A DNA stretch of 59,521 nt from NCBI GenBank assembly GCA_001970955.1, contig MPUH01000376.1, forward strand, positions 1 to 59,521, written 5' to 3'. Positions 10,405 through 19,289 of the stretch are shown here, in pieces (the first letter of the stretch is position 1; every line of letters starts with the position of its first letter). The notes under the pieces are model-generated. The model saw nothing but the letters and a program-made list of their open reading frames with translations, made no database searches and was not told the origin of the DNA. The position numbers and the translations under genes are program-made. The stretch is from Stentor coeruleus. Lineage: Eukaryota > Ciliophora > Heterotrichea > Heterotrichida > Stentoridae.

Positions 10405-10595
10405 ATATATTTAGATAATAGTTTGTTATAAGAAAAATTAATTATAAAAAAATTAGGTTTTTGGATTTTAAGAAACAGGTACCTATACTTTTTTTTTTTT
10501 ATCTAAACATCAACCATCTTATTACATTACAAAATGTATTAAATCAAACATATATTTTCTCATAACTCTATATTAAAAAACATTATAAAAAATAT

Positions 10596-11009
10596 TTAAG
10601 TTCTCTCACCTCTAATTCTTCTTGCAAGTTGCATATCTCTCGGCATAATCGTAACTCTTTTAGCATGTATCGCACATAAATTTGTATCTTCAAATAATCC
10701 TACCAAATATGCTTCAGCAGCTTCTTGTAAAGCAAGTACAGCTGAGCTCTGAAACCTCAAGTCAGTTTTGTATTCCTGGGCAATTTCTCTAACTAATCTC
10801 TGAAAAGGTAGTTTTCTCACTAATAATTCTGTGCTTTTTTGATATTTTCTTATTTCCCTAAGGGCAACAGTTCCAGGACGAAAACGATGAGGCTTTTTTA
10901 CCCCAGAAGTTGTTGCTGGGGCTACTTTTTTCGCAGCTTTTGTTGCCAAATGTTTTTTAGGAGTTTTCCCTGCTGGGGTTTTTCTTGCAGTTTGCTTTGT
11001 CCGAGCCAT
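10596..11009 (-). CDS. Histone H3 variant
   Basis: The 137-residue histone H3 keeps the core fold ([45 protein letters not shown]). The tail starts ARTKQTARK, so K4, K9 and R2 are present. It departs from common H3 in several places, numbered without Met: S10 is T, residues 11-12 are PA, R17 and R26 are K, S28 is V, one extra residue lies in [10 protein letters not shown] so K36 shifts to 37, and the K of MPKD (K122) is R. The 87-90 region reads SAVL, closer to replication-type H3 than to H3.3. It would package nucleosomes with reduced options for serine phosphorylation. It lies next to, and on the same strand as, H2B. Confidence 0.98.
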   Translation of the reverse strand: MARTKQTARKTPAGKTPKKHLATKAAKKVAPATTSGVKKPHRFRPGTVALREIRKYQKSTELLVRKLPFQRLVREIAQEYKTDLRFQSSAVLALQEAAEAYLVGLFEDTNLCAIHAKRVTIMPRDMQLARRIRGERT

Positions 11010-11225
11010 AATATTAATATCCCCCTTATAAAATTTTACTATATAATTTAAAATATCAGCATTTTTATTGGCTAAAATAGTAAAAATATGGATAATTAAA
11101 TCTTAAAGTATAAATCCTAATGAAAAATAGATTGATAGATATTTTAAACTTGTAAGATATGGATTTTATCATGAGTTTTAGATATAAATTGTTGAGTTAT
11201 ATGTTTAAATATTTTACTAAGTTAT

Positions 11226-11585
11226 TTAACTGGCAAATTTAGTCACGGCTTTAGTTCCTTCAGATACTGCATGCTTTGATAATTCCCCTGGGAGTATAAG
11301 TTTGACAGCTGTTTGAACTTCTTTACTTGTCAGCGTGTGCTTTTTACTATATCTTAATAGCCTTGTAGACTCTAGAGATATTTTTTCAAAGATATCGTTG
11401 ATAAAAGAGTTCATAACACTCATTGATCTTTTGGATATACCAGTGTCTGGGTGAACTTGTTTGAGAACTCTGTAGATGTAAAGAGCAAATGTTTCAGCAC
11501 GCTTTTTAGCTTTTTTCTTTTCGACTATTGCAACTTTTTGGATTTTCCCAGATGAACGCTTTTCTGTACTTTTCCGTCCTGCCAT
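11226..11585 (-). CDS. Histone H2B
   Basis: The 119-residue protein has a short basic tail ([17 protein letters not shown]) followed by the H2B histone fold: [32 protein letters not shown] and [41 protein letters not shown] by family pattern. The lysine of AVTK, the site of monoubiquitination in the family, is retained near the C-terminus. The tail is shorter than in animals. H2B and H3 lie head-to-tail on the minus strand with a 216-nt gap, not as the divergent pair often seen for histone genes. The promoter side faces the 1.1-kb spacer. Confidence 0.97.
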   Translation of the reverse strand: MAGRKSTEKRSSGKIQKVAIVEKKKAKKRAETFALYIYRVLKQVHPDTGISKRSMSVMNSFINDIFEKISLESTRLLRYSKKHTLTSKEVQTAVKLILPGELSKHAVSEGTKAVTKFAS

Positions 11586-12710
11586 TTATTATTAGATATG
11601 GATACTTTTTGCTTTTAAGAGATGGAAGGTATTAAATTATATAGAGGATGATTTGAGGGTATAGGTTGAATTTTAGTTATTATTAGGATGAGAGTTTATA
11701 TTAAGGTTAATATAAAAAGATGATTTTAGTAAATTTTTTTAGGTGAAGAAAAGATGCGAAGTTTATTATTAGATTGATGAAAATAGATGAACTTTTAAGC
11801 ATGCGATAAAATATTAATTTTGAAATTAATGTAAGAGGTAAATTTATGATTGTATTGTTATGGTTTATTTTAGAGGATTAATATAATAATGGATAGATGT
11901 TTTTTATCAGGTTTGAAATTTGTTGTGTATGCTTTAAGATTAGTTAAAGAAAATGAATCATTTTTGATAACTTTTTTCAATTGAGATTATTAGCTGTTGT
12001 TGCTGATTTTGGAAATTATCATTTTAATTATTAAGAATTAGATTAAGTACTCAAATACTTTTGGTGTAGTTGTATATAATTATCCTTAATGCGAGTGTCA
12101 GATAATCATGTTTATAACTCTACCTAACAACCCTTAAAACTATTAATAATATTATGAATTACCTTAAATAAACATGCTCCTTCATCCATTTAAATTCCAT
12201 ACCATAATAGCATAATCCCTCAATCACCCCAAAAATCAAAAATATAATCATAAAACCCTACCTAATAACCTTAATTTATATAATATTTTCCTAAACTTTT
12301 ATTAATAGCACACACAATTTATATCTAACACAAACTCTAAATCCTATAAAAAATCATAATCCATTACACTAACCCTACTTTTACCCATCCCAAAAATCTA
12401 ATCCCTCCATCCATCATCCAAATTACCACACAAAAAAAAAATCCAAAAAAAATATCAATCCTAACCTAACCCATCTCCTATAAAACCCTTTACCACCATA
12501 AACCACATTTAAAACACGCAAAATAAAGTATTTTCCATCTATAAAACCCCATAAATTCAATCAAAACCTCATACTTTCCTATAATTACAAAATACTCTCA
12601 ACCCTATGTTTCTAAACCTATATCTAAGCATAAACCCTTTATTATATTCTTATACCTCCAAAACAGCCAATTCATAAGGTTTCAAATGGCAAAATTATTT
12701 AACAGTTATT
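11586..12710. other. Large intergenic spacer between divergent genes
   Basis: This is 1.1 kb without a recognisable gene. The plus strand is G/T-rich and C-poor to about 12,060 and then A/C-rich and G-poor to 12,700. It serves as upstream region for H2B on the left and the coiled-coil gene on the right. No clear histone-promoter element was identified. Confidence 0.6.
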
Positions 12711-13406
12711 ATGAGTCAAAACGATTACGTTGAGCATTCAAAGTTATCCGAAGCGAAACAAATGCGCAAAAGGGCAGACGAAGATGCAAGACTCCTAGCA
12801 AATAGAATCGCCTTATTAAAACAAGAAGAACAGAAAGCTATCAAAAAAATTGAGGAAACACGAAAAAAAGCTCAAGAAATAGTCGATGCGCGAAATCGTA
12901 ACATAGAAGAACAGAAAAAACGTGAAGAACTTCGTAGAAAAAGAGAACAGGAAGAGCAAGAAAAGGCAGAAGAAGCTAGAATAAATAGAGAAAAGGGTAG
13001 AAACATTAAAGACCAAGCGAATCAATACAGAAGTACAAAACTTATGTATGAAGCTCAATCAGTTAAAATGGCTAGGGTTCAGAATATGAAATTACTTGAA
13101 GAACTTAAAAAAGAAGATTTAGCTGAAAAACATCAGTTAAAAAATCAAGTAAAAAGCCAGCAGCGTGAGGCTGAAGAAAAAAGAAAAAGGTTTTTAGAAG
13201 CGAAAAGGGAAAAAGCTAGACAGGAAAATGAAAAGAAAATTGAGTTGGAGAATAAGTTACGTCGTGAAAGGGAAGATGAAGTTGCTAGGATGGAACAGGA
13301 GGAGTTGGAGCTTATACAGCGTCTGCAGAACACACAGCTACTGCAGAAATCGGCTTATGAGGATTTGGAAAATGCACTTGGTGGACAAATGGGATTTCCA
13401 CAATAA
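12711..13406 (+). CDS. Highly charged coiled-coil protein
   Basis: Nearly all of this 231-residue protein is a continuous Glu/Lys/Arg/Gln-rich alpha-helix with heptad spacing (IEETRKKAQEIVDARN, QREAEEKRKRFLEAKREKAR, ARMEQEELELIQRLQNTQLL). It ends in a short non-helical GGQMGFPQ. No catalytic or named domain is present. Such proteins are abundant in the cortical and axonemal cytoskeleton of ciliates, but that placement is inference. The ATG follows a G-poor leader. Stretches like this match many unrelated coiled coils by composition, so homology claims would need care. Confidence 0.8.
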   Translation: MSQNDYVEHSKLSEAKQMRKRADEDARLLANRIALLKQEEQKAIKKIEETRKKAQEIVDARNRNIEEQKKREELRRKREQEEQEKAEEARINREKGRNIKDQANQYRSTKLMYEAQSVKMARVQNMKLLEELKKEDLAEKHQLKNQVKSQQREAEEKRKRFLEAKREKARQENEKKIELENKLRREREDEVARMEQEELELIQRLQNTQLLQKSAYEDLENALGGQMGFPQ

Positions 13407-13938
13407 GATGATTTTTTAGTTATAGTTATTTTGATATTTAATAGAAATTGTTTGGATGAGAATTGGAAAATGTTAAGGATGGTTTGATTTTTTATTGGGA
13501 ATTATACAAAATTGATATGTGATTATGGGTTGCAATAGTTTCTTAGTTGTAATAGAGACTGTAAGAAAAACTTTCTCCTACAATTCAGATTTATAAAGTT
13601 ATTTTCTTCAACAATAAGAATAAAATTCTAACAAAAAACATGTTCACAAAGTGTTGCAATCGATTTTTTCAAATTTCCCAAAAAATAACTACACTCAGTT
13701 CTCTTAACTTCTGAATATCCGCATTTTTCCTTTAACTTTTTTTATTTCAATAATAGCAAAATCTTCTTTATGTCCTATATAAAGAAAAAAAAAACTGTAT
13801 CAAAATCAAATATTCAAGTATTGTTTGTAAACAATTTTCCTTTGCTCGAAGATACTTCAATGTTGAGATAGGATATTCATATTATTATCAAAGAAGAATA
13901 TATTATAAAATGCTTATAAAGTTTAACATGGTAAATCA
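13407..13938. other. Intergenic spacer between convergent genes
   Basis: No gene is seen. G-rich composition gives way to A/C-rich composition near 13,560. Nothing else structured was found. Confidence 0.5.
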
Positions 13939-15072
13939 CTACCTGTATGGTGTTGATGATCTCTTTGTAGTAATTCGTTGAATACTTAAACTACTCTCTA
14001 AATCCTCACTTATCCTGAGCTTTGTATATCGGCGTTCTCTAGTCACAGGTCGGCTTTGTGGCAAAGTTGTCATTTCAGTATAATCAGTATTTTTCGTCAA
14101 TCTCGACTGCATCCCAGCACGTCTTTGCGACAAAACCAAAGCTGGAGAAGCACACCTGCTTTGGCTCTCTGAATCCCTAGACCGATTCAAAAATGAAACT
14201 CTCAAAGTTGGGTTATTAAATATAAACTTCGAAGTCCCAAGGTCTTCCCATAATTTTTCTATAAACGCTTGCTGTCTTTTATATACAATATCTCTTATCT
14301 CTATCTCTTTTTCTGACTTTTCTTTATATTCTTCAAATTTTTCCCTTAAATCCTTAGATTCTTTTAATATAACAGACTCTTGTTCCATATAACTTTTTTC
14401 TAATTTCTCAGTATGAACTTTATGATTATTTTGTATTACCAACAATTCTTCTTCAAGTTTATTAACTGTTTCTTTACCCCTAATACTTTCTTTTTTACAT
14501 GCTCCAAGAACTTCTCTAAGACATACAACTTGAGGTTCAAGTATTTTAAGATTTTTAAGTAAATTCGAATTGTCTGGAGTTATATAGAAAATCTTAACTT
14601 TTTTTGGCTGTCTTTCTGAAATTGATGCGACAAGTCTTTGAGATTTGATTTTATCTTTAAGACATTCGTTATCCCTGTTGATTCTTATTAGTTCTTCATG
14701 CATTCTCATGATTTCTTCGTTCATTCCTAGGAATTTTTTTTCTAAAGCATAGTGGAATTCTTTTATCTCTGGTAAAGCTTCTTTTATTGTGAGATTTTCA
14801 GCTCTGATTCTTTCTTCTGTAAGTCTTTGAAGACCGGAATTTCTGAGCCTTTCGAAGGTACTTTTTTGTTTATCGAAATCCCATAGTTTAAGTTGTTTCT
14901 GAGTGATTTCGGGTTTTTTATTTGGGATTTGAGAATTAGGTCTAGGAGGTTCAGGATTATCATTTTCTAATGAGAGGTTGTTTTCTTGGGGTTTTTTGTG
15001 TGAGAAAGATAGTATTGGATTTTCGTTGAAACTTTGCCAGAAGTCTGAATCTGAATTTGAACTTTCATTCAT
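13939..15072 (-). CDS. Coiled-coil protein of unknown function
   Basis: The 377-residue protein starts MNESSNSDSDFW with a polar, Pro/Asn-rich N-terminus. Strong coiled coil runs from about residue 75 to 165 (EEIMRMHEELIRINRDNECLKDKI) and again from about 185 to 275 (CKKESIRGKETVNKLEEELL, DLREKFEEYKEKSEKEIEI). The C-terminal 90 residues are basic and rich in Ser, Arg and Thr (SFLNRSRDSESQSRC, TKRSSTPYR), a low-complexity segment that often binds microtubules or is phosphorylated. No family is recognised. Confidence 0.75.
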   Translation of the reverse strand: MNESSNSDSDFWQSFNENPILSFSHKKPQENNLSLENDNPEPPRPNSQIPNKKPEITQKQLKLWDFDKQKSTFERLRNSGLQRLTEERIRAENLTIKEALPEIKEFHYALEKKFLGMNEEIMRMHEELIRINRDNECLKDKIKSQRLVASISERQPKKVKIFYITPDNSNLLKNLKILEPQVVCLREVLGACKKESIRGKETVNKLEEELLVIQNNHKVHTEKLEKSYMEQESVILKESKDLREKFEEYKEKSEKEIEIRDIVYKRQQAFIEKLWEDLGTSKFIFNNPTLRVSFLNRSRDSESQSRCASPALVLSQRRAGMQSRLTKNTDYTEMTTLPQSRPVTRERRYTKLRISEDLESSLSIQRITTKRSSTPYR

Positions 15073-15588
15073 TATGATAAAAGTTATAAGAAGTTATATT
15101 TATATAATCTGTCTATATGATTACTCTTTTTACTAGTATTTATGCCTCATTTATATATCTCTATCATCAAAAACCTCCTATATTTTTATCCTAAATAATA
15201 AACTATACATAATTTAATTTTGAGCTACCTATAAACATCTTCTATTATTCAAAATCCTGCATCAAAAATAATATAAACCCTAACAATAAACAACCTTCCT
15301 GTCCACACACATCAGCATTAAAATTATATTATTTATTTTTTTCTCACAAAAAGCATTATATTCTTATCAAAAATATAACATCCAATAATAATATATACAT
15401 CTAATCAATACTGATAAAATAACTAAACATCTCACAAAAGCAAACACCATTTCTAAAAAAATCCTAAAATTTCAAAACCCATAAATCGCATTCCTCTCAT
15501 TAAAATCTTAAAAACAATTTTCCTCTCTCATAAATAAAATCCACAAAGTTTTATAATAAAAATTATATTAATCTTCTAAGCCTATAAT
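15073..15588. other. Intergenic spacer between two minus-strand genes
   Basis: There is no ORF of note. The plus strand is strongly G-poor and C/A/T-rich over most of it, as expected for the 3' flank of the TLC-domain gene. Confidence 0.5.
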
Positions 15589-16455
15589 CTAAACTACGCG
15601 GAATCCTTTGTATATTATATGCAAGGGTCCAAGCTCAAGAGCAGATAGTGTTATAGGAAGGAAAAGTGACCAAGTTATAATCGCACAAGCCAAAAGAAGT
15701 TGATTTGATTTAACCCCATTCATGAAATTCAATATGCACTGTTCGCAAGTGCTGATATTTTTTTTATTTTTCAATTCCCTACTAAGCAAGCTAAAAATAA
15801 TAAAAATCCAATAAACACTAACTCCATAAACCCCAGAAACCATACATTTTAATAACCATGGTAAAGGATACTGATGGACATTATAAGTTACAGCAGTTCC
15901 AATAATCCCTCTGCATATATTTTACCTATTCAAAATAAACACTAGAGCAAAAACATTTTCATTAGCTTGATAGATTTTAGTACTTTCCATTTTCCTACCT
16001 TTCATTATTAACCTTGCTTGTAAAAAAGGATTAGAAAGCTCGGTTAAAAACAGACATACTGGCCCAATTGCCCCTCCTTTAGACTGTAGTAATAAAGATA
16101 AACCACCAGTTAAGACAAAAATATGATGAATTCTCATTGGCCAATCATGAACACCATATATCTCAGCATAAATTCCATCGTATGTAAAATATCCAAGGGA
16201 AATAGCTAATGTAATAACTTGAAGATAATCAGTATCGCCATAATAATCAATACCTTGAGAATATGTATAAGAAAAAACACACATGGCTATTGCTTGGACT
16301 GAATGGATAAGGGAAATGTGTTGACCAAGATAGTCGAATTGCTCTTTTCTTTCTAAATGAGTTGGGATTTTTAAACGTGAACGGATTATCAGGTTTAGTA
16401 ATGAGTATGCTACAGCACCAACAATTGTGGGTAAGAAGAAATCTGTCTCAACCAT
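15589..16455 (-). CDS. TLC-domain multi-pass membrane protein, two exons
   Basis: The gene has exon 1 at 16455-15926 and exon 2 at 15910-15589, joined by removing a 15-nt intron, giving 283 residues. Without that removal the frame hits TAA at once; with it the frame continues FILNRGIIGTAV into the downstream ORF. The protein has seven to eight hydrophobic segments and TLC (TRAM-LAG1-CLN8) features: HLERKEQFDYLGQHISLIHS near residue 35, a conserved D in DGIYAEIYG, and MRIHHIFVLTGG near 125. This fits the TMEM56/TLCD4-like branch better than ceramide synthases, since no Hox-like segment is present and the Lag1 HH motif is only partly matched. A lipid-related ER role is inferred. Confidence 0.86.
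15911..15925 (-). other. 15-nt intron in the TLC gene
   Basis: On the minus strand it reads GTAAAATATATGCAG, with GT-AG ends and A at position 10. An overlapping candidate, GTTTATTTTGAATAG, would lead straight into a stop and is therefore rejected. Confidence 0.92.
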
Positions 16456-17499
16456 ATTTTATATAAAATCTACGTCATGTTTATAGTGATTTTTAAGTAT
16501 TAGGTTGGAGTGGGGAAGAGGGTTATGAAGTGGATGTGTATTAGAGTTTTTTTTTTATGTGAAGGATTTTGGGATCTTGGTAGATGTGCCAGATTTCGAG
16601 TGGAATTATGGGAGAGTAAGATGAAATAAACTTTTGAATGAGAAATTTTTATTTGAAGTTTGGAGGTTTGACTGCTTTGGTTGCTGCTGGGGAGGAGTTT
16701 TATGGGAATTTGACGATTTGTATAGTATGTAGTGATATTTTGATTTAGTTATAGGACTGGATTGTAAATAATAAGGGGATTAGATGTTAATTAAAATATA
16801 AAGAAAATAATATAAATATGTGATATTTTTTCTAGACTGATATAGGTTTATTATATAAAGCATGAGGAAAACTCGTTTGATTTTAGAAATTATCTAAGTT
16901 ATAATGAAAAACGAAAAAAAAAATGAAGCTTCAGAAAGATTTTAAGTGATTAGGCAAAGGATTACTTAAAGTGCAATATATATTTCAAAAACAATTTTTG
17001 CAAGAAGGATTAAATGCTTGAAACCTATTTATATTGTTATTGCAAGTCGTTTTGATAAGAGGAACTGTAAAGTGCTTGCAAGTGACTAGGGGAGGGATTA
17101 AAATAGTTATAAAACTGTTATAGTTAAATAATTTCCTTGATTAATAAGCATTAACCTACAAAATTGACTAAGAATTAACGATGGATAGTCTTTGATTACT
17201 TATTATTTACATTATAAAAAAGTGAATATATAACTATTTATACAACATAATTTCAATAATTATTTCTCATACCCTACAAAAAAATAACTTTCAAGATTTA
17301 TATGCTAAATAATATATCCAATACATCATCAATCCTTCACCAAAATTCCAAACCTTCATCAATCATCAAAAACTTTTTATATCAAGTCTTTAATATCCTT
17401 TCTTCTAAAAACCCTAAATCTTATCCTCTATACCAAAATTCTTAAAACCCTGATCAAAAATCCCCATTTATTATCTTAAGAATAAAAATAATAATCTAT
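16456..17499. other. Intergenic spacer between divergent genes
   Basis: This 1.04-kb spacer has no recognisable gene. It is G/T-rich and C-poor to about 17,130, then A/C-rich and G-poor up to the ATG of the RING-CH gene. Confidence 0.55.
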
Positions 17500-18105
17500 A
17501 TGGAAGGACAAAGTAGAAAAGTTTGTAGGATTTGCTTTGAAGATGAAACTGAAGAAAAAAAACTAATCAGTCCATGTCTATGTAAAGGTTCATCAAAATA
17601 CATACATTTAGATTGTTTAGTTATGTGGATCACCTCTCAAGGTAGGATAAAAGATGCGAAGAAATGTGAAGTATGCAAATATACTTTCAATACTGAGGTT
17701 CAAAAAGTTAAAAAATGCAACCCTAGAGATGGGATGTCTAAAAACCCTCATTTTTTATGTTACTTAGGGATACTTTTTGTAGTAACATTGATCTTGGTAA
17801 TTTTGGTATACGTTATTCTTTCAAAGAACTATATTGATCCTAAAGAGAATATTGTATATTTTATAGGTATTTTATCAATTTTTGTTTTTTCGCTAACTTG
17901 CTCGTTTGTGATAATTGCCAAATTGATTAAACATATATGTTTTGTGGATACAAAAGAAGTTTATAGGATTTTTCCGTTATCAGGTGAGGATTTAGAACTT
18001 AATACTACTAATATTATCCATTCACAGCCTAGAGAAGTTCAAGGACATTATCAGCCAGTACAAAATGCTGTGGATGGTAATGAAGTTTTTATAGAGCAAA
18101 AGTAA
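17500..18105 (+). CDS. RING-CH (MARCH-type) membrane E3 ubiquitin ligase
   Basis: The 201-residue protein has an N-terminal RING-CH finger with the full C4HC3 ligand set: C9, C12, C26, C28, H36, C39, C56 and C59. The family signature SPCLCKGSSKYIHLDCL is present. Two transmembrane helices follow (about 84-110 and 120-148), the usual MARCH topology. The C-terminal tail is polar. Family members ubiquitinate membrane proteins to control their trafficking and turnover. The domain call is certain. Substrate and organelle cannot be told from sequence. Confidence 0.94.
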   Translation: MEGQSRKVCRICFEDETEEKKLISPCLCKGSSKYIHLDCLVMWITSQGRIKDAKKCEVCKYTFNTEVQKVKKCNPRDGMSKNPHFLCYLGILFVVTLILVILVYVILSKNYIDPKENIVYFIGILSIFVFSLTCSFVIIAKLIKHICFVDTKEVYRIFPLSGEDLELNTTNIIHSQPREVQGHYQPVQNAVDGNEVFIEQK

Positions 18106-18197
18106 TGTTAAATCTATTATATAAGACAAAAAAAAAAGCATAACAATGATAAATTATATATTGTTACATGCTTTCTATTCCTATATCATAATAATTA

Positions 18198-19118
18198 TCA
18201 CCTAGATGGTGTCCTTTTATCATATGCAAGTTTATGATCTGATATACTCCTTATATGACCTCTTTGGGGTATTTTCACATTACCCTTATCTTCTTTCTTA
18301 ACATTAGTTGAATTTTCCCTTTTAGTCATAGGCGATGAAGTCAATTTCCCCATTTCATTTTCTTCAAATGACCTTCTTTTATACTTTGAATACTCTCTAA
18401 CACTAGGCGACCTTTCAGTTAACTTTTGATTTTTACTCAACTCAAACTTTTTCTTTATCATCTCTACCGTCCCTGAACTTTGTATATCTTTTCCTTTAGG
18501 AGGTAATTTATTAATCTTCAACATTTCCTTTTTTATAACCTCGCATTCACGAGCTTTTTCTTCTAACAAAGTTCTAAGTTTAATATTTTCATATTCAATC
18601 TTGTGTAAAATCTTATCCTTCTTATCAACAACATCAAGTAAATTATTAACTTTTTCTTCTAATTCTTTACGTGTTTTATCAACTTCAGGTGATTTTGTGT
18701 TTTTTTTATTTGTATATTTATCTTCAAGTCCTTTTATAAGATTTTTATCAGTAGCTTCTGATTTTTCTAGTTCATTAATTCGATGCTGATGGTTTTCAAT
18801 ATGTAGTTTTAGTTGATGCTCTATACGAATATGATTTCTTACTTCAGCTTCAAGTTTTTGTAACATGGTTTCAAATTGATCACTTCTTTGTGCAAGTTCA
18901 GCTTTGTCTGAGGTTTTGCATTCTTTTTTGAATTTTAATAAGTTTAGGATTAGGTCTTTAAAATTTTCTAAGGTTTCGGAAGGGTCAAGTTCTTCGAGAG
19001 TTTTTGCTTCTTCTAAGGTAATACTTTCTTCATCTAGGCTGCAGTTTGTCATAAATGAGTATTTGAACAGCTCGTGAAGACCTTTTTTTATATTATGTAT
19101 ATCTATTTCAAGGTCCAT
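18198..19118 (-). CDS. Coiled-coil protein with basic C-terminus
   Basis: This 306-residue protein has an acidic, Glu-rich N-terminal 60 residues (LDEESITLEEAKTLEELDPS). A long coiled coil spans about 65-210 (RSDQFETMLQKLEAEVRNHI, KTRKELEEKVNNLLDVVDKK, LRTLLEEKARECEVIKKEML). The remaining 90 residues are Lys/Arg/Ser-rich and probably disordered (KRRSFEENEMGK, HIRSISDHKLAYDKRTPSR). No named domain is recognised. A cytoskeletal or scaffold role is plausible but unproven. It lies only 171 nt downstream of the ankyrin-kinase gene on the same strand. Confidence 0.77.
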   Translation of the reverse strand: MDLEIDIHNIKKGLHELFKYSFMTNCSLDEESITLEEAKTLEELDPSETLENFKDLILNLLKFKKECKTSDKAELAQRSDQFETMLQKLEAEVRNHIRIEHQLKLHIENHQHRINELEKSEATDKNLIKGLEDKYTNKKNTKSPEVDKTRKELEEKVNNLLDVVDKKDKILHKIEYENIKLRTLLEEKARECEVIKKEMLKINKLPPKGKDIQSSGTVEMIKKKFELSKNQKLTERSPSVREYSKYKRRSFEENEMGKLTSSPMTKRENSTNVKKEDKGNVKIPQRGHIRSISDHKLAYDKRTPSR

Positions 19119-19289
19119 TAATGAGTATTATAATTAAGGTTTTGGTAGAGGAATAGGTTTGTGTGGGTTTTTTTGAGATTTTAGGTTGTTGGGATTTTAT
19201 TTTTTATTTGGGAAATAATGTGTGTTGGGTTTAAGAATGATTTTATATCTAACAATTTTTTTTCATACAAAAACTATGAATATAATTAA

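Noticed and set aside
15916-15945. Alternative 15-nt intron GTTTATTTTGAATAG in the TLC gene
   Set aside because: Using it leads straight into an in-frame TAA. The overlapping GTAAAATATATGCAG keeps the frame and the TLC domain.
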